A stretch of 64,000 nucleotides of DNA, from positions 425,180-489,179 of the forward strand of contig MPNC01000002.1 in assembly GCA_002238825.1 (NCBI GenBank), written 5' to 3'. Both the position numbers and the translations under genes were made by a program. Below, piece after piece: positions 27,265 through 35,761 of the stretch. The stretch is from SAR202 cluster bacterium bin87. GTDB lineage: Bacteria; Chloroflexota; Dehalococcoidia; Lucifugimonadales; UBA3495. The stretch's first letter is position 1. Each line of letters begins with the position of its first letter. Under the pieces are notes generated by a model. That model was given only the letters and a program-made list of their open reading frames with translations, was not told the origin of the DNA and ran no database searches.

Positions 27265-27866
27265 CCGTTTCGCTGGATCGCGCCCCGTATCCGAGCGAAT
27301 ATCGGTCCCAGGTCGATAGCAACTCCGGGCATGGCCTCAGAAGACAAAATGTCATCAGGGCCGTAAACCCTGGAAAGCCTCATGGAACGCCCGTCGCCGA
27401 TGTAATGAGCGATCGATTCGGCATCCAGATCGACCGCGAGCATTTCGCTGACGCCGTTGCGAGCGTATACGGGCAGCTTGACTTCCAAATCGCGGCGGCG
27501 AGTGGAATCGGAAAGGACTTCGACCACTACGTCAGGCGCACCGTGGATGCCGTGATTGTCATCATCAAAGATATGAAGCCGATCTTTGGATACGAACAAT
27601 ACATCAGGTTGAAAAGTGTTGTGCTCGTCGATGGCCACATCGTAGGGCGAGACTCGCGTCTCGCCGATGTCCAGCGCATCTGTTTGCAAAGTGAGCTGAA
27701 TGTAAAATCGTCCCGTGAACACTTGATGCGGGTCATTGGGCCCGGCCATTTTGACGAGTTCTCCCTCGATAAGTTGGTAGCGCACGCCCCGGTGTGACGG
27801 CGGCGTCAGCCTCATGTAGTCCGCCCCGGTCAATTTGGCCCGTGGTTTCGCTTTGGGCTGCGTCAT
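27261..27866 (-). CDS. Uma2 family (DUF820) putative endonuclease (second copy)
   Basis: 201 residues. PD-(D/E)XK segments: YQLIEGELVKMAGPNDPHQ, FQPDVLFVSKDRLHIF, APDVVVEVLSDSTRRRDLEVK and EMLAVDLDAESIA. ATG 27866 with GGAGGCGAGG directly upstream is preferred; the open frame extends far upstream only as antisense to other genes. It lies 20 bases downstream of the MaoC-type gene, on the same strand, so it may be carried in that transcript. Confidence 0.82.
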   Translation of the reverse strand: MTQPKAKPRAKLTGADYMRLTPPSHRGVRYQLIEGELVKMAGPNDPHQVFTGRFYIQLTLQTDALDIGETRVSPYDVAIDEHNTFQPDVLFVSKDRLHIFDDDNHGIHGAPDVVVEVLSDSTRRRDLEVKLPVYARNGVSEMLAVDLDAESIAHYIGDGRSMRLSRVYGPDDILSSEAMPGVAIDLGPIFARIRGAIQRNG

Positions 27867-27886
27867 AGCCTCGCCTCCGTGCCCGC

Positions 27887-29020
27887 CTACGGCCAGCCGC
27901 CGTTGGCATCCCGCGAGGGCAGGCGGACCGTGGCGTTGCCCCGCGTCGTCACCTGCTGGCGTTGGTTCTCGCCCCAGATGTCCATGTCCACCAGGTACTC
28001 GCCGTCCTCGACCCGCTTGCCCGTGACCTTGCCCTTGCACCAGGTGGTGTCGCCAACCACGTTGAACCGACGCAGTTCCACGTGCATCCGCTTCAGGAAC
28101 CCGTCGTCCCCCATCCAGTTGGTCAGCAGGTTGCCCATCCAACAGCAGCGCTGGCACCCGTAGTCGTAGGCCCCGGGCAGTCCCGCCGACTCCGCCGCCT
28201 CCTGGATGTCGTGGACGCGGATGATGGCCTCCTGCGCTCCCGTGTTGGGGTCGGTGAATCCCCACGAGGGATGCCGCAGCATCTCGCGGAGCTGGATGCC
28301 GTGGCTGATGCCGCCGATGCAGCCCGACACGAACGCGGTGATATCGCCGTGGCTGAGCGGCCCTTTCACCACCGGCGTGAGCTCGTCGCCGATCTGAACG
28401 TCCTCGAACCAGCGGGGGTTGTTGCCCCGGATCTCCTCGTTGAGCACCGCGTTGTGGATGGTCTCCAGCTCTTCCCGTGAGTACTGGTAAGGCTCGAAGC
28501 TGTACTTCTGCCGCTCCCGGGCCGCGCTTCGCTCCGCGCGCACCTGCCAGCCCTTGGTCTTGGCGATGATCTCCCCGCGCTGGTTGTAATAGTCCGTGAC
28601 GCTGGACTGGATCACGATGCGCCCGGCGAATTCGCTTTCCTTCTCTTCCAGCCCGGTGAACTGCTCCTGAACGCTGATCTCGTCGCCCAGGTAGATCGGC
28701 CGGAACCATTCCCAGTCGTTGCCGGCGTGGAACCCGTGGACGCCGGGCAGTCCACCCGTTCGGCCCGAGCACCAGTAGACGCTGTACAGGAAGCACGGCG
28801 GCGCGATGATGGTTCCATACTTGCTGGTCTGGGCGTAGGAACGGTCCCAGTACAGGGGGTTGGTGTCCCCGATGCCCTGGCAAAAATGCCGGATTGCGCT
28901 GCGGGAAGCATCCTCGTTGAACAGGCCCACGCCGTACTGACGCGGCCGGTTGAACGTGCCCAGCCGTCCGCGCAATCGTTCCAACCCTTCTTCCGTTATC
29001 CGTCCCGATTCCAGAACCAT
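27887..29020 (-). CDS. MaoC-type hydratase/dehydratase with N-terminal FAS1-like dehydratase domain
   Basis: 377 residues with two hotdog domains: an N-terminal MaoC_dehydrat_N-like half (HFCQGIGDTNPLYWD, IIAPPCFLYSVYW) and a second half (VQIGDELTPVVKGPLSHGDITAFV, WCKGKVTGKRVEDGEYLVD). These catalyse hydration or dehydration of acyl-CoA thioesters. GGAGG precedes ATG 29020. It sits near an enoyl-CoA hydratase gene and an acyl-CoA dehydrogenase-rich region, consistent with acyl-CoA catabolism. Confidence 0.82.
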   Translation of the reverse strand: MVLESGRITEEGLERLRGRLGTFNRPRQYGVGLFNEDASRSAIRHFCQGIGDTNPLYWDRSYAQTSKYGTIIAPPCFLYSVYWCSGRTGGLPGVHGFHAGNDWEWFRPIYLGDEISVQEQFTGLEEKESEFAGRIVIQSSVTDYYNQRGEIIAKTKGWQVRAERSAARERQKYSFEPYQYSREELETIHNAVLNEEIRGNNPRWFEDVQIGDELTPVVKGPLSHGDITAFVSGCIGGISHGIQLREMLRHPSWGFTDPNTGAQEAIIRVHDIQEAAESAGLPGAYDYGCQRCCWMGNLLTNWMGDDGFLKRMHVELRRFNVVGDTTWCKGKVTGKRVEDGEYLVDMDIWGENQRQQVTTRGNATVRLPSRDANGGWP

Positions 29021-29071
29021 GTTGGGATGTCCTCCAGGTGTTGTTTGCGGCGCCGCGGGTTGTTCGGACGC

Positions 29072-30313
29072 CTACGGGGCCTCCGGCACCGTGAGCACCG
29101 GCGTTCGCTGGCTCAGGTACTGCTCCGTGACGAACGGCGACCCGAACCCGTATTGCTCGGCGCACTCGCGTACGACCTCCAGCGTCTCCGCCCGCAGCGT
29201 CTGCGGCGCCGGCTCCGTGCCTCCGGAGATGATACTGCGGATCAGCCGTCCGGCCAGGTCCTGCTTCGTGTCCGGGTGCCCGCAGATGCCCTCGTAGGCG
29301 ACGCCCCCGCAGGAGGGACAGTACCACCACTCCAGGGTGAGCACCGAGCGAATGCCCAGGTCGGGCAGTTCGTCAAAGATCTCGTGGGCGGCGTAACGCC
29401 CGTAGTAGTCACCGACCCCGGCATGGTCCCGGCCGAACATGTGGTGCGTGCAGCCCAGGTTCTTGCGCACCAGGGCGTGGAACACCGCCTCGCGCGGCCC
29501 GGCGTAGCGCATGTCCCACAGCAGCGCGGTGGTGCGATGTATCTCGTCACGGAAAAACCCGTGGGCGCGCAGGTTCTCGTGGGCCAGCACGATGGCCTCG
29601 TCGATGTAGTCGCCCGCTTTCTTCTCGCCGATGACCGCGCTGACCAGCACGCCGTCGGCCTGGGCCTCCATGAAAGCTCCCTTCATCAGGTACTCGTGGC
29701 CCGAGTGGGGAACGTTTCGGGTCTGGTGAGCCACGGCACGCTGCCATCCCACGGTTCCCAGTTCAGCGCGCAGCTGCGCCGGCGTCCGCCAGAAGCGGTC
29801 GAAGGGCGGATTGATCACGGGCTCGCACACCAGCGTGATGTCCCCGGCCACGAAACGGTCCGCGTATCCCAGCGTGCGCTGCACTCCCGGGTGCTCCGGG
29901 TCGGTGGTCGTGTAGACCTGTTCCGCCATCTCCGCCAGGTCGACCGCGAATATCTCCGATACGTCCAGCGTGGCCAGCGGATTGCCGCCGTGGGTCAGCA
30001 GGACGGTATCTCCGATGGACACACCAGCGTTTTCGAGCTCAGCCAGGCTGACGTCCAGCACGATGGGAATCGGCCACACGTACCCGCTGCTCAGGCGCAT
30101 TTTCTGAGATACCGACGCCACGTCGGCGCTTCCCATGAACCCCGCCAGCGGCGAGAAGAAGCCGTGCGCTATGTTTACACACTCGTGGACGATCTGCTCC
30201 CGCACTTCGATGGTCGGCATACCGGCGACCTCGCTGACGCTGCTCAACGGATGTACCCGCTGTATCAGGACACCACCGTGCGGGGAGAGGCTGTTGTCAA
30301 CGTTCATAGTCAT
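29072..30313 (-). CDS. sat: sulfate adenylyltransferase (ATP sulfurylase)
   Basis: 413 residues, the single-domain Sat. SPHGGVLIQRV opens the protein, the nucleotide-binding QTRN motif appears as HQTRNVPHSGHEYLMKGA (usually QTRNPxHRAHE, so the Pro is displaced), GRDHAGVGDYYGRYAAHEIF follows, and a zinc-ribbon-like CPSCGG ... CGHP precedes SGGTEPAP near the end. I start at ATG 30313; an ATG two codons later is equally possible. No aprAB, dsr, cysC or sulfate transporter lies near, so its role (assimilation or sulfite oxidation in reverse) cannot be set. Confidence 0.9.
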   Translation of the reverse strand: MTMNVDNSLSPHGGVLIQRVHPLSSVSEVAGMPTIEVREQIVHECVNIAHGFFSPLAGFMGSADVASVSQKMRLSSGYVWPIPIVLDVSLAELENAGVSIGDTVLLTHGGNPLATLDVSEIFAVDLAEMAEQVYTTTDPEHPGVQRTLGYADRFVAGDITLVCEPVINPPFDRFWRTPAQLRAELGTVGWQRAVAHQTRNVPHSGHEYLMKGAFMEAQADGVLVSAVIGEKKAGDYIDEAIVLAHENLRAHGFFRDEIHRTTALLWDMRYAGPREAVFHALVRKNLGCTHHMFGRDHAGVGDYYGRYAAHEIFDELPDLGIRSVLTLEWWYCPSCGGVAYEGICGHPDTKQDLAGRLIRSIISGGTEPAPQTLRAETLEVVRECAEQYGFGSPFVTEQYLSQRTPVLTVPEAP

Positions 30314-30431
30314 AGTGCCCGCAATTCTATCATTGCCCTTGGCGGCGCAGCGGCTTGCCGTCGCTGCAAACCTGGACGAGCGATCGGCGATGCCTGAACC
30401 GACGAGCCTCGCCGGACGGCGCGTAAATGTT

Positions 30432-30454
30432 TGGGGCGCCACTTGGACGCCCCA
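30432..30454 (-). terminator. hairpin after enoyl-CoA hydratase gene
   Basis: TGGGGCG (30432-30438) pairs with CGCCCCA (30448-30454) just beyond the stop at 30457 of the reverse-strand gene. No clear T-tract follows. Confidence 0.4.
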
Positions 30455-30456
30455 GT

Positions 30457-31281
30457 CTAGCTGTCGCGATATTCGGCGGACCGCTTTTGCCGGAACGCCG
30501 CCACGCCTTCCACGTGGTCCTGCGATGTGAGCGTGATCGTCTCGCCTGCGGCCGCCATCTTCATCGCGGTTTCCAGGTCGAATTCCAGCCCCTTGTACAA
30601 CATGAGCTTGGACAGCCGGATTGCGATGGGCGGGCCGGCGGCGATCTTCCGGGCCAGTTCCATCGTGGTTTCTTCCAGATCATCCTCGTCAACCAGGCGA
30701 TTCAAGAAACCCAGGCGATACGCTTCCTCAGCCTCCAGGAAGTCCCCGGTGAACAGCATCTCCGCCGCTCGACCCAGGCTGCCCAGAGTGCGCGGGTACA
30801 GCCAGGTCCCACCAAATCCGGGGAACAGTCCGATCCGAACGTACGCGGACATGAACCTCGACCGCTGCGTGCCGGTCCGGATGTCGCAGGCGCACGCCAA
30901 ATCCAGCCCCGCCCCGGTGGCGACACCATTCACCATGGCGATCACCGGCTTTTCGCACCGCTGCACTCCCAGGATCATGTCCTGCGCCAGCTTGAAGCTC
31001 CGCCGCACCTGGTCCGCGTTGCCGGATGTCCACCCGCTGCCTTCACCATTGGTCGAACCGCCCAACTGGTTCATGTCGCCACCGGCGCAAAACGCCCGGC
31101 CGGCGCCGGTGATAATCACCACTCGCGTATCGGGGTCAGCGTCGGCCTTCGCCACAGCGTCGGCGATCTCCACCTGCATCTGATCGTTCAGGGCGTTCAG
31201 GCGGTCCGGGCGGTTCAACGTGATCCGCGTGATGCAACTGTCGGGGTCAGCTTCGTAGAGAATGAGTTCGTAGTCGGGCAT
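30457..31281 (-). CDS. enoyl-CoA hydratase/isomerase family protein
   Basis: 274-residue crotonase-fold protein. Oxyanion-hole motifs are GAGRAFCAGGDMNQLGG and MVNGVATGAGLDLACACDIR; a catalytic Glu candidate lies in GLFPGFGGTWLYPRTLG, where the usual second Glu is replaced by the GFGGT pattern seen in many degradative crotonases. GGAGG lies upstream of ATG 31281. It hydrates or isomerises an acyl-CoA; the exact substrate is unknown. Confidence 0.9.
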   Translation of the reverse strand: MPDYELILYEADPDSCITRITLNRPDRLNALNDQMQVEIADAVAKADADPDTRVVIITGAGRAFCAGGDMNQLGGSTNGEGSGWTSGNADQVRRSFKLAQDMILGVQRCEKPVIAMVNGVATGAGLDLACACDIRTGTQRSRFMSAYVRIGLFPGFGGTWLYPRTLGSLGRAAEMLFTGDFLEAEEAYRLGFLNRLVDEDDLEETTMELARKIAAGPPIAIRLSKLMLYKGLEFDLETAMKMAAAGETITLTSQDHVEGVAAFRQKRSAEYRDS

Positions 31282-31722
31282 AAAATCGTTTCCTCCAATG
31301 TCAAACGATTAATTTTAGCACGGGAAGCCGCTGAATCCGTCCGTGCCCGATTCCGTTATAATGCCGCCAAATTTCGATGGTACGAACCGACTTCAACGTC
31401 GATGTTAGCCAATGAAGGATCGTTATTCGTCTCATCGCCGCATGTCCACGCGGCCCCGGCCCACCGCAGGCTGTGTCAAAGTTTCGGGAAGCGTCGACCA
31501 GGACCGGTGACGGTGAAAACCGTACAGTCCAGCAAAACGTACATCCTCCGCTGGAGCGACCGGAAACCTTAAACGAACAGTCGTCAACTGAATGCCGTCA
31601 AGCCCCACAACTGTCTGCTGGTCCGTCAAACCATTACGGCCGCATAGGCCAATCAGTCAACACTGGCACACACGCGAGTGATATGTATAATCCGACCAAT
31701 GACTTCACATGGAGGCGCTCAG
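31282..31722. other. intergenic region with promoter for the NYN gene
   Basis: A 441-base gap between divergent genes. An extended -10, TG then TATAAT (31686-31691), lies ahead of the NYN gene; TATAAT also occurs at 31357-31362 but lacks a partner -35. CCGC (31438-31441) and GCGG (31450-31453) could form a small hairpin. I see no gene, RNA or repeat family here. Confidence 0.4.
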
Positions 31723-32598
31723 TTGGAAGACTCGTCTAATGGAGTATTAATCGCCATCGATTGGGAAAACATACGCCGCGGGGCTCAACTCTATCAGAAA
31801 AGCATATCCCCTCAAGCATTGTACGAAGCCATGACTAAAGTGGGGCAAGTATTTGGCGAAGTGTTGGGCGGCAAAGCATTTGGCGACTGGAGTCTTCGAC
31901 CCGACGACGGTACCGCGTTCACACAAGCCGGCATGACTCTTTATCACGCTCCCCGGACCATGGCCGGCAAGGACCGCAGCGACCCTTCCATACTGCTCGA
32001 AGTGTACGACTGGCTGCGCGATCGTGACGACTGTAGCGTGGTTATTCTTGGCTCTGGCGATTCCGACTACCAGGTGCTGGTCGACCGCGCCCGCGGCATG
32101 GGTCGTCGCGTTATCCTGTGTGCCTTCAGCCAATCCGTCGCCCGCGATATGCTCGCCGTAGCGCCGCTGTTCCCGCTGGAAGCCGAACTGGGATTCCAGT
32201 TAGCCGAACACGGTGATATCAATATCCAACTGCCAACTCCGGAGGAGCAGGCGGAAGCATCCCAGGATGTGCTCCAAGTCTTTGTTCGCGAAATGGGCAA
32301 GCTGGAATCCCGCATGAACTTCGTGGGATACAGTATGCTGTGCAACCAGTGGATGCTCGACTGGGGAATCGCGTGGAACGAGTACGAATGCCGCCGGCTG
32401 GTGGATGATTGGCTATACGAAGGTATCATTGAACGGCACGATGTCCCCAATCCCAACAATCCTCAGTACCCCACCTCGGCGGTGAGGCTGGTGCGAACCA
32501 GCGAACTGGTTCGCGACACATTGGGATTGAACCGGCCCGCCATCTCCAACCCGGTGATCTCCTCCATCGACGACCAGCACTATCACAACCCGGAGTAA
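31723..32598 (+). CDS. NYN domain ribonuclease (LabA/DUF88-like)
   Basis: 291 residues. The PIN-like NYN fold shows its acidic residues in LIAIDWENIRRG, the Asp of SILLEVYDWLRDRDD and VILGSGDSDYQVLVDRARGMGRRV. The C-terminal part (VLQVFVREMGKLE, FVGYSMLCNQWMLDWG, LVDDWLYEGIIERHD) is a winged-helix module typical of NYN/OST-HTH proteins. TTG 31723 is taken because GGAGG lies seven bases upstream; ATG 31699 would lie right at the predicted transcription start. It probably cleaves RNA. Threonine synthase follows after four bases. Confidence 0.8.
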   Translation: MEDSSNGVLIAIDWENIRRGAQLYQKSISPQALYEAMTKVGQVFGEVLGGKAFGDWSLRPDDGTAFTQAGMTLYHAPRTMAGKDRSDPSILLEVYDWLRDRDDCSVVILGSGDSDYQVLVDRARGMGRRVILCAFSQSVARDMLAVAPLFPLEAELGFQLAEHGDINIQLPTPEEQAEASQDVLQVFVREMGKLESRMNFVGYSMLCNQWMLDWGIAWNEYECRRLVDDWLYEGIIERHDVPNPNNPQYPTSAVRLVRTSELVRDTLGLNRPAISNPVISSIDDQHYHNPE

Positions 32599-32602
32599 AC
32601 GG

Positions 32603-33790
32603 ATGACCTCCTTCAGTTACATCGACCATCTCGAGTGCACCATCTGCGGCAAAACGTATCCGTATGACGGGCTCGCTACCATCAGCGTTTGCTGCGGCAA
32701 AGTCCTGTTCGTCCGGTACGACCTGCCCCGCCTGCGACGCGAGGTGCAGCGCTCGGTTTTCGACAGCCGTCCGGCCAATATGTGGCGATACAACGAACTG
32801 CTGCCGGTCACCGACCCCGATGAAATCATCACCCTCGGCGAAGGCGGCACTCCGCTCCTGAATGCCACCACGCTGGCCCGTCAGGTCGGCATCCGGCGGC
32901 TCCTCATCAAGGAGGAAGGCCTCAATCCCACCGGCACCTTCAAGGCCCGCGGCATCTCCGCTGCGGTGTCCAAGGCCGTCGAAGTCGGAGCCCGCGGGTT
33001 CACCATGCCTTCGGCGGGCAACGCCGCCGGGGCCGCCGCCGCCTACTGTGCCCGCGCCGGCACCCCCGTCAAGGTATTCATGCCCCAGGACGCGCCATCG
33101 TCCAACAAGAAGGAATCCATCGTCGCCGGCTCCGAGCTCAACCTGGTTGACGGCCTGATCAGCGACGCCGGCCGCATCGCCGTTTCCGTCGCCGCCGAGC
33201 AGGGCCTGTTCGACCTGTCCACTCTGAAGGAACCGTGCCGCGCCGAGGGCAAAAAGACCATGGGCCTGGAGATCGCCCATCAACTGGGCTGGCGCATGCC
33301 CGACGCCATCGTGTACCCCACCGGGGGCGGAACCGGGATCATCGGCATGCACAAGGGGTTCCAGGAACTACTGGAGTTGGGCTGGATCGAGGGCAAGCTG
33401 CCCCGGTTCTATGCCATCCAGGCCGACGGTTGCCAACCCATCGTCAAGGCGTGGAACGATGGAACCGACACCGCCGACCCGTGGCCCAACGCCACCACCA
33501 AGGCCGACGGCCTCCGCGTGCCCGGGCCCTTCGCCGACTACCTGATACTGCAGGCGCTCCGGGAAACCGGCGGCGGTGCCTTAGCGGTCAGTGACGATGA
33601 CATGATCGAGGCCATGTACACTCTGGCCTCCACGGAGGGAGTCATCGCCTGTCCCGAGGGCGCGGCAACGTTGGTCGGCCTTCAGCGGCTCATGGCCGAC
33701 GGCAGCATCGGCGCCGACGAGGAGGTGGTGCTGCTGAACACCGGTTCCGGCTACAAGTACCTCGACCTCTTGCGTGGTCCGGGCGAGTAA
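32603..33790 (+). CDS. thrC: threonine synthase
   Basis: 395-residue PLP enzyme converting O-phosphohomoserine to threonine. An N-terminal zinc-ribbon-like pair LECTICGKTYPYDG ... VCCGKVLFVRYD precedes the catalytic core, as in many bacterial and archaeal ThrC. The cofactor lysine is in GLNPTGTFKARGISAAV, the phosphate loop in PTGGGTGIIGMHKG, and the serine motif in MPSAGNAAGAAAAYCARAG. It starts four bases after the NYN gene. No hom or thrB is in the window. Confidence 0.92.
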   Translation: MTSFSYIDHLECTICGKTYPYDGLATISVCCGKVLFVRYDLPRLRREVQRSVFDSRPANMWRYNELLPVTDPDEIITLGEGGTPLLNATTLARQVGIRRLLIKEEGLNPTGTFKARGISAAVSKAVEVGARGFTMPSAGNAAGAAAAYCARAGTPVKVFMPQDAPSSNKKESIVAGSELNLVDGLISDAGRIAVSVAAEQGLFDLSTLKEPCRAEGKKTMGLEIAHQLGWRMPDAIVYPTGGGTGIIGMHKGFQELLELGWIEGKLPRFYAIQADGCQPIVKAWNDGTDTADPWPNATTKADGLRVPGPFADYLILQALRETGGGALAVSDDDMIEAMYTLASTEGVIACPEGAATLVGLQRLMADGSIGADEEVVLLNTGSGYKYLDLLRGPGE

Positions 33791-33812
33791 GCCCGTCCAC
33801 TGGGGTGACGAC

Positions 33813-33842
33813 GCCCCTGCGTAAACCGGTTAGAGCAGGGGC
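33813..33842. terminator. convergent hairpin between thrC and MBL gene
   Basis: GCCCCTG (33813-33819) pairs with CAGGGGC (33836-33842). It lies 22 bases after thrC and overlaps the last codons of the converging MBL gene. Confidence 0.45.
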
Positions 33843-34843
33843 ATCTGGAACGCGCGGTCCGCTTCCGTCGCGTTCTTTCCCAGGTGGATTGCGGAGTAGC
33901 CCTTGCGGCGCAGGTGGTCCGCCAGGTCCGGGAACCCGAACACGGTGTACACCTGCCTGGGGGCCACCGCTTCCACGTACGCGACCAGGTCGTTGAAGTC
34001 GGCGTGATCGCTGTACGGCAGGCTGGCGTCGCCCGGCCGGCCTCGACCCCACGGCTTGACCCCGGCTCCTGCCGCCCAGCCCGTGAGCTCCAGGTACCGG
34101 ACGGGCCGGCGTTCCGGCGTTATTGTGTGGACCGCTTCCCGTGATTTCTTGCCCGGCGGGAAGAGCAGCGCCTCGCCCTCCCGGAACTGCCCGTCACAGG
34201 CGCGGTATTCGCCCGGGAAGTCGACCCCGGCCTCCTCGTACCTCTGCGCTATCTCGTAGACGCCCTCCTCACACGCTACGCGGAACCCCGCCCTCAGCAG
34301 GTGATACAGGGCCTCCTGCGCTTTGCCCAATCGCCAGCCCATGACCACGGGCACTGCCCCCTGATCGAGCCATTGCGCCACCACGCGGATCGCCGTGCCG
34401 ACGGCATCTTCCTGCGGCGGGAAAACGTAGTCCGGACGACCGTAGGTGCTTTCAATCACCAGCACGTCGCAGGGCACCTGCTGATGCGCCTCATTGATCG
34501 GCGACGGCTGCACCCTCAGGTCGCCCGTGTACAGCAGGCGTTCCCCGGTTACCTTGCTCTCGACCAGGGTTTGCGCGGATCCGAGGCAGTGCCCGGCGGG
34601 ATAGAGGGTGATGGCGCAACCCGGCAAATCCAGCGTCTCGCCGAATTCAAGCTCCACCGGCTCCGACCGCTTCAGGTAATCGCCCAACAGCAACCTGGTT
34701 CCGGGTGTGAGCACGGGACGGCGGTGCCGCGCCGTGTGGTCCGAGTGGGCGTGGGAGATGACCGAGGTGTCCTGCTTGCGCAGGGCATCAAGCCACAGTC
34801 CCATCTCCGGGAGGTGTATCCCCCTGTCGAATACCACGTCCAA
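33830..34843 (-). CDS. metallo-beta-lactamase fold nuclease (mRNA 3'-end processing / ligase-associated exonuclease-like)
   Basis: 337 residues with the beta-CASP-type MBL motifs: SHAHSDHTARH (motif 2), PAGHCLGSAQ (motif 3), YTGDLRVQPSP (motif 4), VIESTYGRPDYVFPP, and DASLPYSDHADFNDLVAYV at the C-terminus. This pattern matches the family that includes bacterial DNA-ligase-associated exonucleases and CPSF/SNM1 relatives. The start is TTG 34843 and lacks a good ribosome binding site. No ligD or DNA ligase is nearby. It likely cleaves RNA or single-stranded DNA with two zinc ions. Confidence 0.82.
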   Translation of the reverse strand: MDVVFDRGIHLPEMGLWLDALRKQDTSVISHAHSDHTARHRRPVLTPGTRLLLGDYLKRSEPVELEFGETLDLPGCAITLYPAGHCLGSAQTLVESKVTGERLLYTGDLRVQPSPINEAHQQVPCDVLVIESTYGRPDYVFPPQEDAVGTAIRVVAQWLDQGAVPVVMGWRLGKAQEALYHLLRAGFRVACEEGVYEIAQRYEEAGVDFPGEYRACDGQFREGEALLFPPGKKSREAVHTITPERRPVRYLELTGWAAGAGVKPWGRGRPGDASLPYSDHADFNDLVAYVEAVAPRQVYTVFGFPDLADHLRRKGYSAIHLGKNATEADRAFQMPLL

Positions 34844-34925
34844 TCGGGCGACCCGGCCGCCGGCTGCGGCGTCGCGGAGTATAGCACGCTACCCTCACCG
34901 GTACCGGATGCACCGCTGCCCGCCC

Positions 34926-35071
34926 CAGGGTTTTTCGATTGCGGACATCTGTCATTGCGAGCGAAGCGCGGCAATCTCGTGCAGAATGGAGCGATCCTCG
35001 CGAGAGGTGGTCCCGGACCCAACGAGATTGCCACGGCGCAAGCGCCTCGCTATGACAATCGAAACGCCCTG
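34926..35071. repeat. long-hairpin dispersed repeat (GTCATTGCGAG family), copy 2
   Basis: Inner arms start GTCATTGCGAG (34951-34961) and end CTCGCTATGAC (35046-35056). Outer arms CAGGG...TTTCGATTG and CAATCGAAA...CCCTG pair with one internal 9-base bulge on the left. It occupies the gap before the peroxiredoxin gene. Confidence 0.8.
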
Positions 35072-35120
35072 CTGCCCGCCCCGGAGCATTGGTCCTGGTG
35101 CCAGTGATTCCAGCGTGCGG

Positions 35121-35126
35121 TATAAT
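35121..35126 (+). promoter_or_regulatory. putative -10 box of the peroxiredoxin gene
   Basis: TATAAT 69 bases before ATG 35195. I see no matching -35 hexamer at normal spacing. Confidence 0.4.
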
Positions 35127-35194
35127 CCCTGCCAACCCCGCCGGAGGGCCAGCCGTTGCATCCCGCCCGCCCGGCATAATCGAGGAGAATCTAG

Positions 35195-35662
35195 ATGCCA
35201 GGTCAAATCGGCGACACCGCGCCGGACTTCACTCTCCCGTCTCCCAACGACGGAGACATCTCTCTGAACACCTACCGCGGCACCCACACCGTGGTTCTGT
35301 CGTTCCACGTACTGGATTTCACCAGCGGTTGAACGGATCAGGCCACCTCCTTCCGCCGTTACAACGCGCGGTTCCAGGAGTTGAATGCCCAGGTGCTGGG
35401 TATCAGTTGTGACCACGTAGCCGCTCACCGGGCCTGGACCACCACCATGGGCGGGCTCCCCTATCCCGAACTGTCTGACTGGCATCCCAAGGGCCAGGTG
35501 ACCACCGCCTACGACCTCTGGAACGACGAGCGAGGTGCCGGAACCCGCGCCGTGATCGTCGTCGATCCGCAGGGCGTTATCCGGTATCGCGAGACCTACC
35601 AACCGGGCACGCTTCCGGACCCGGAGACAATCCTGCAGGCCGTCTCTGACATCAACGGCTGA
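35195..35662 (+). CDS. peroxiredoxin (AhpC/TSA family) with in-frame TGA at the catalytic position; candidate selenoprotein
   Basis: The frame from ATG 35195 (GAGGAG seven bases upstream) gives MPGQIGDTAPDFTLPSPNDG, a typical peroxiredoxin start. Codon 46 is TGA (35330-35332), exactly where the peroxidatic cysteine is expected: the usual pattern FTxxC-T-x-E/Q reads VLDFTSG-TGA-TDQATSF here. The frame stays open beyond it and encodes the rest of the fold (NAQVLGISCDHVAAHRAW, PYPELSDWHPKGQV, RAVIVVDPQGVIRYRETY) to the stop at 35660-35662, 155 residues. Reading TGA as selenocysteine gives a complete enzyme that would reduce peroxides. Alternatives are a nonsense mutation (one base from TGC or TGT) or a sequence error. 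A downstream hairpin can form, but it is not a convincing bacterial SECIS. Confidence 0.75.
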
Positions 35663-35700
35663 CCGGACATCAACGGCTAGTCGAAAATCAGCGGCTAAAA
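35649..35700 (+). repeat. 18-bp triplicate repeat carrying three in-frame stops
   Basis: Three consecutive 18-base units, the first two beginning GACATCAACGGCT and the third AAAATCAGCGGCT, place TGA (35660-35662), TAG (35678-35680) and TAA (35696-35698) in the peroxiredoxin frame. Confidence 0.8.
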
Positions 35701-35706
35701 CGAAAA

Positions 35707-35730
35707 GGGGCGGGTTGCAAGACCCGCCCC
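35707..35730. terminator. bidirectional terminator between peroxiredoxin and GreA genes
   Basis: GGGGCGGGT (35707-35715) pairs with ACCCGCCCC (35722-35730). On the reverse strand it is followed by TTTTCGTTTT, so it fits best as the terminator of the GreA-like gene; on the forward strand it is 45 bases after the peroxiredoxin stop. Confidence 0.75.
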
Positions 35731-35761
35731 AATCTTTGGCCGCCTCAGAAATTGATGGGCG

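Noticed and set aside
35330-35332. TGA as evidence for a changed genetic code
   Set aside because: TGA ends panD (40507-40509), the DUF1989 gene (37653-37655) and a methyltransferase gene (42364-42366) at expected C-termini, so it is a normal stop in this genome.
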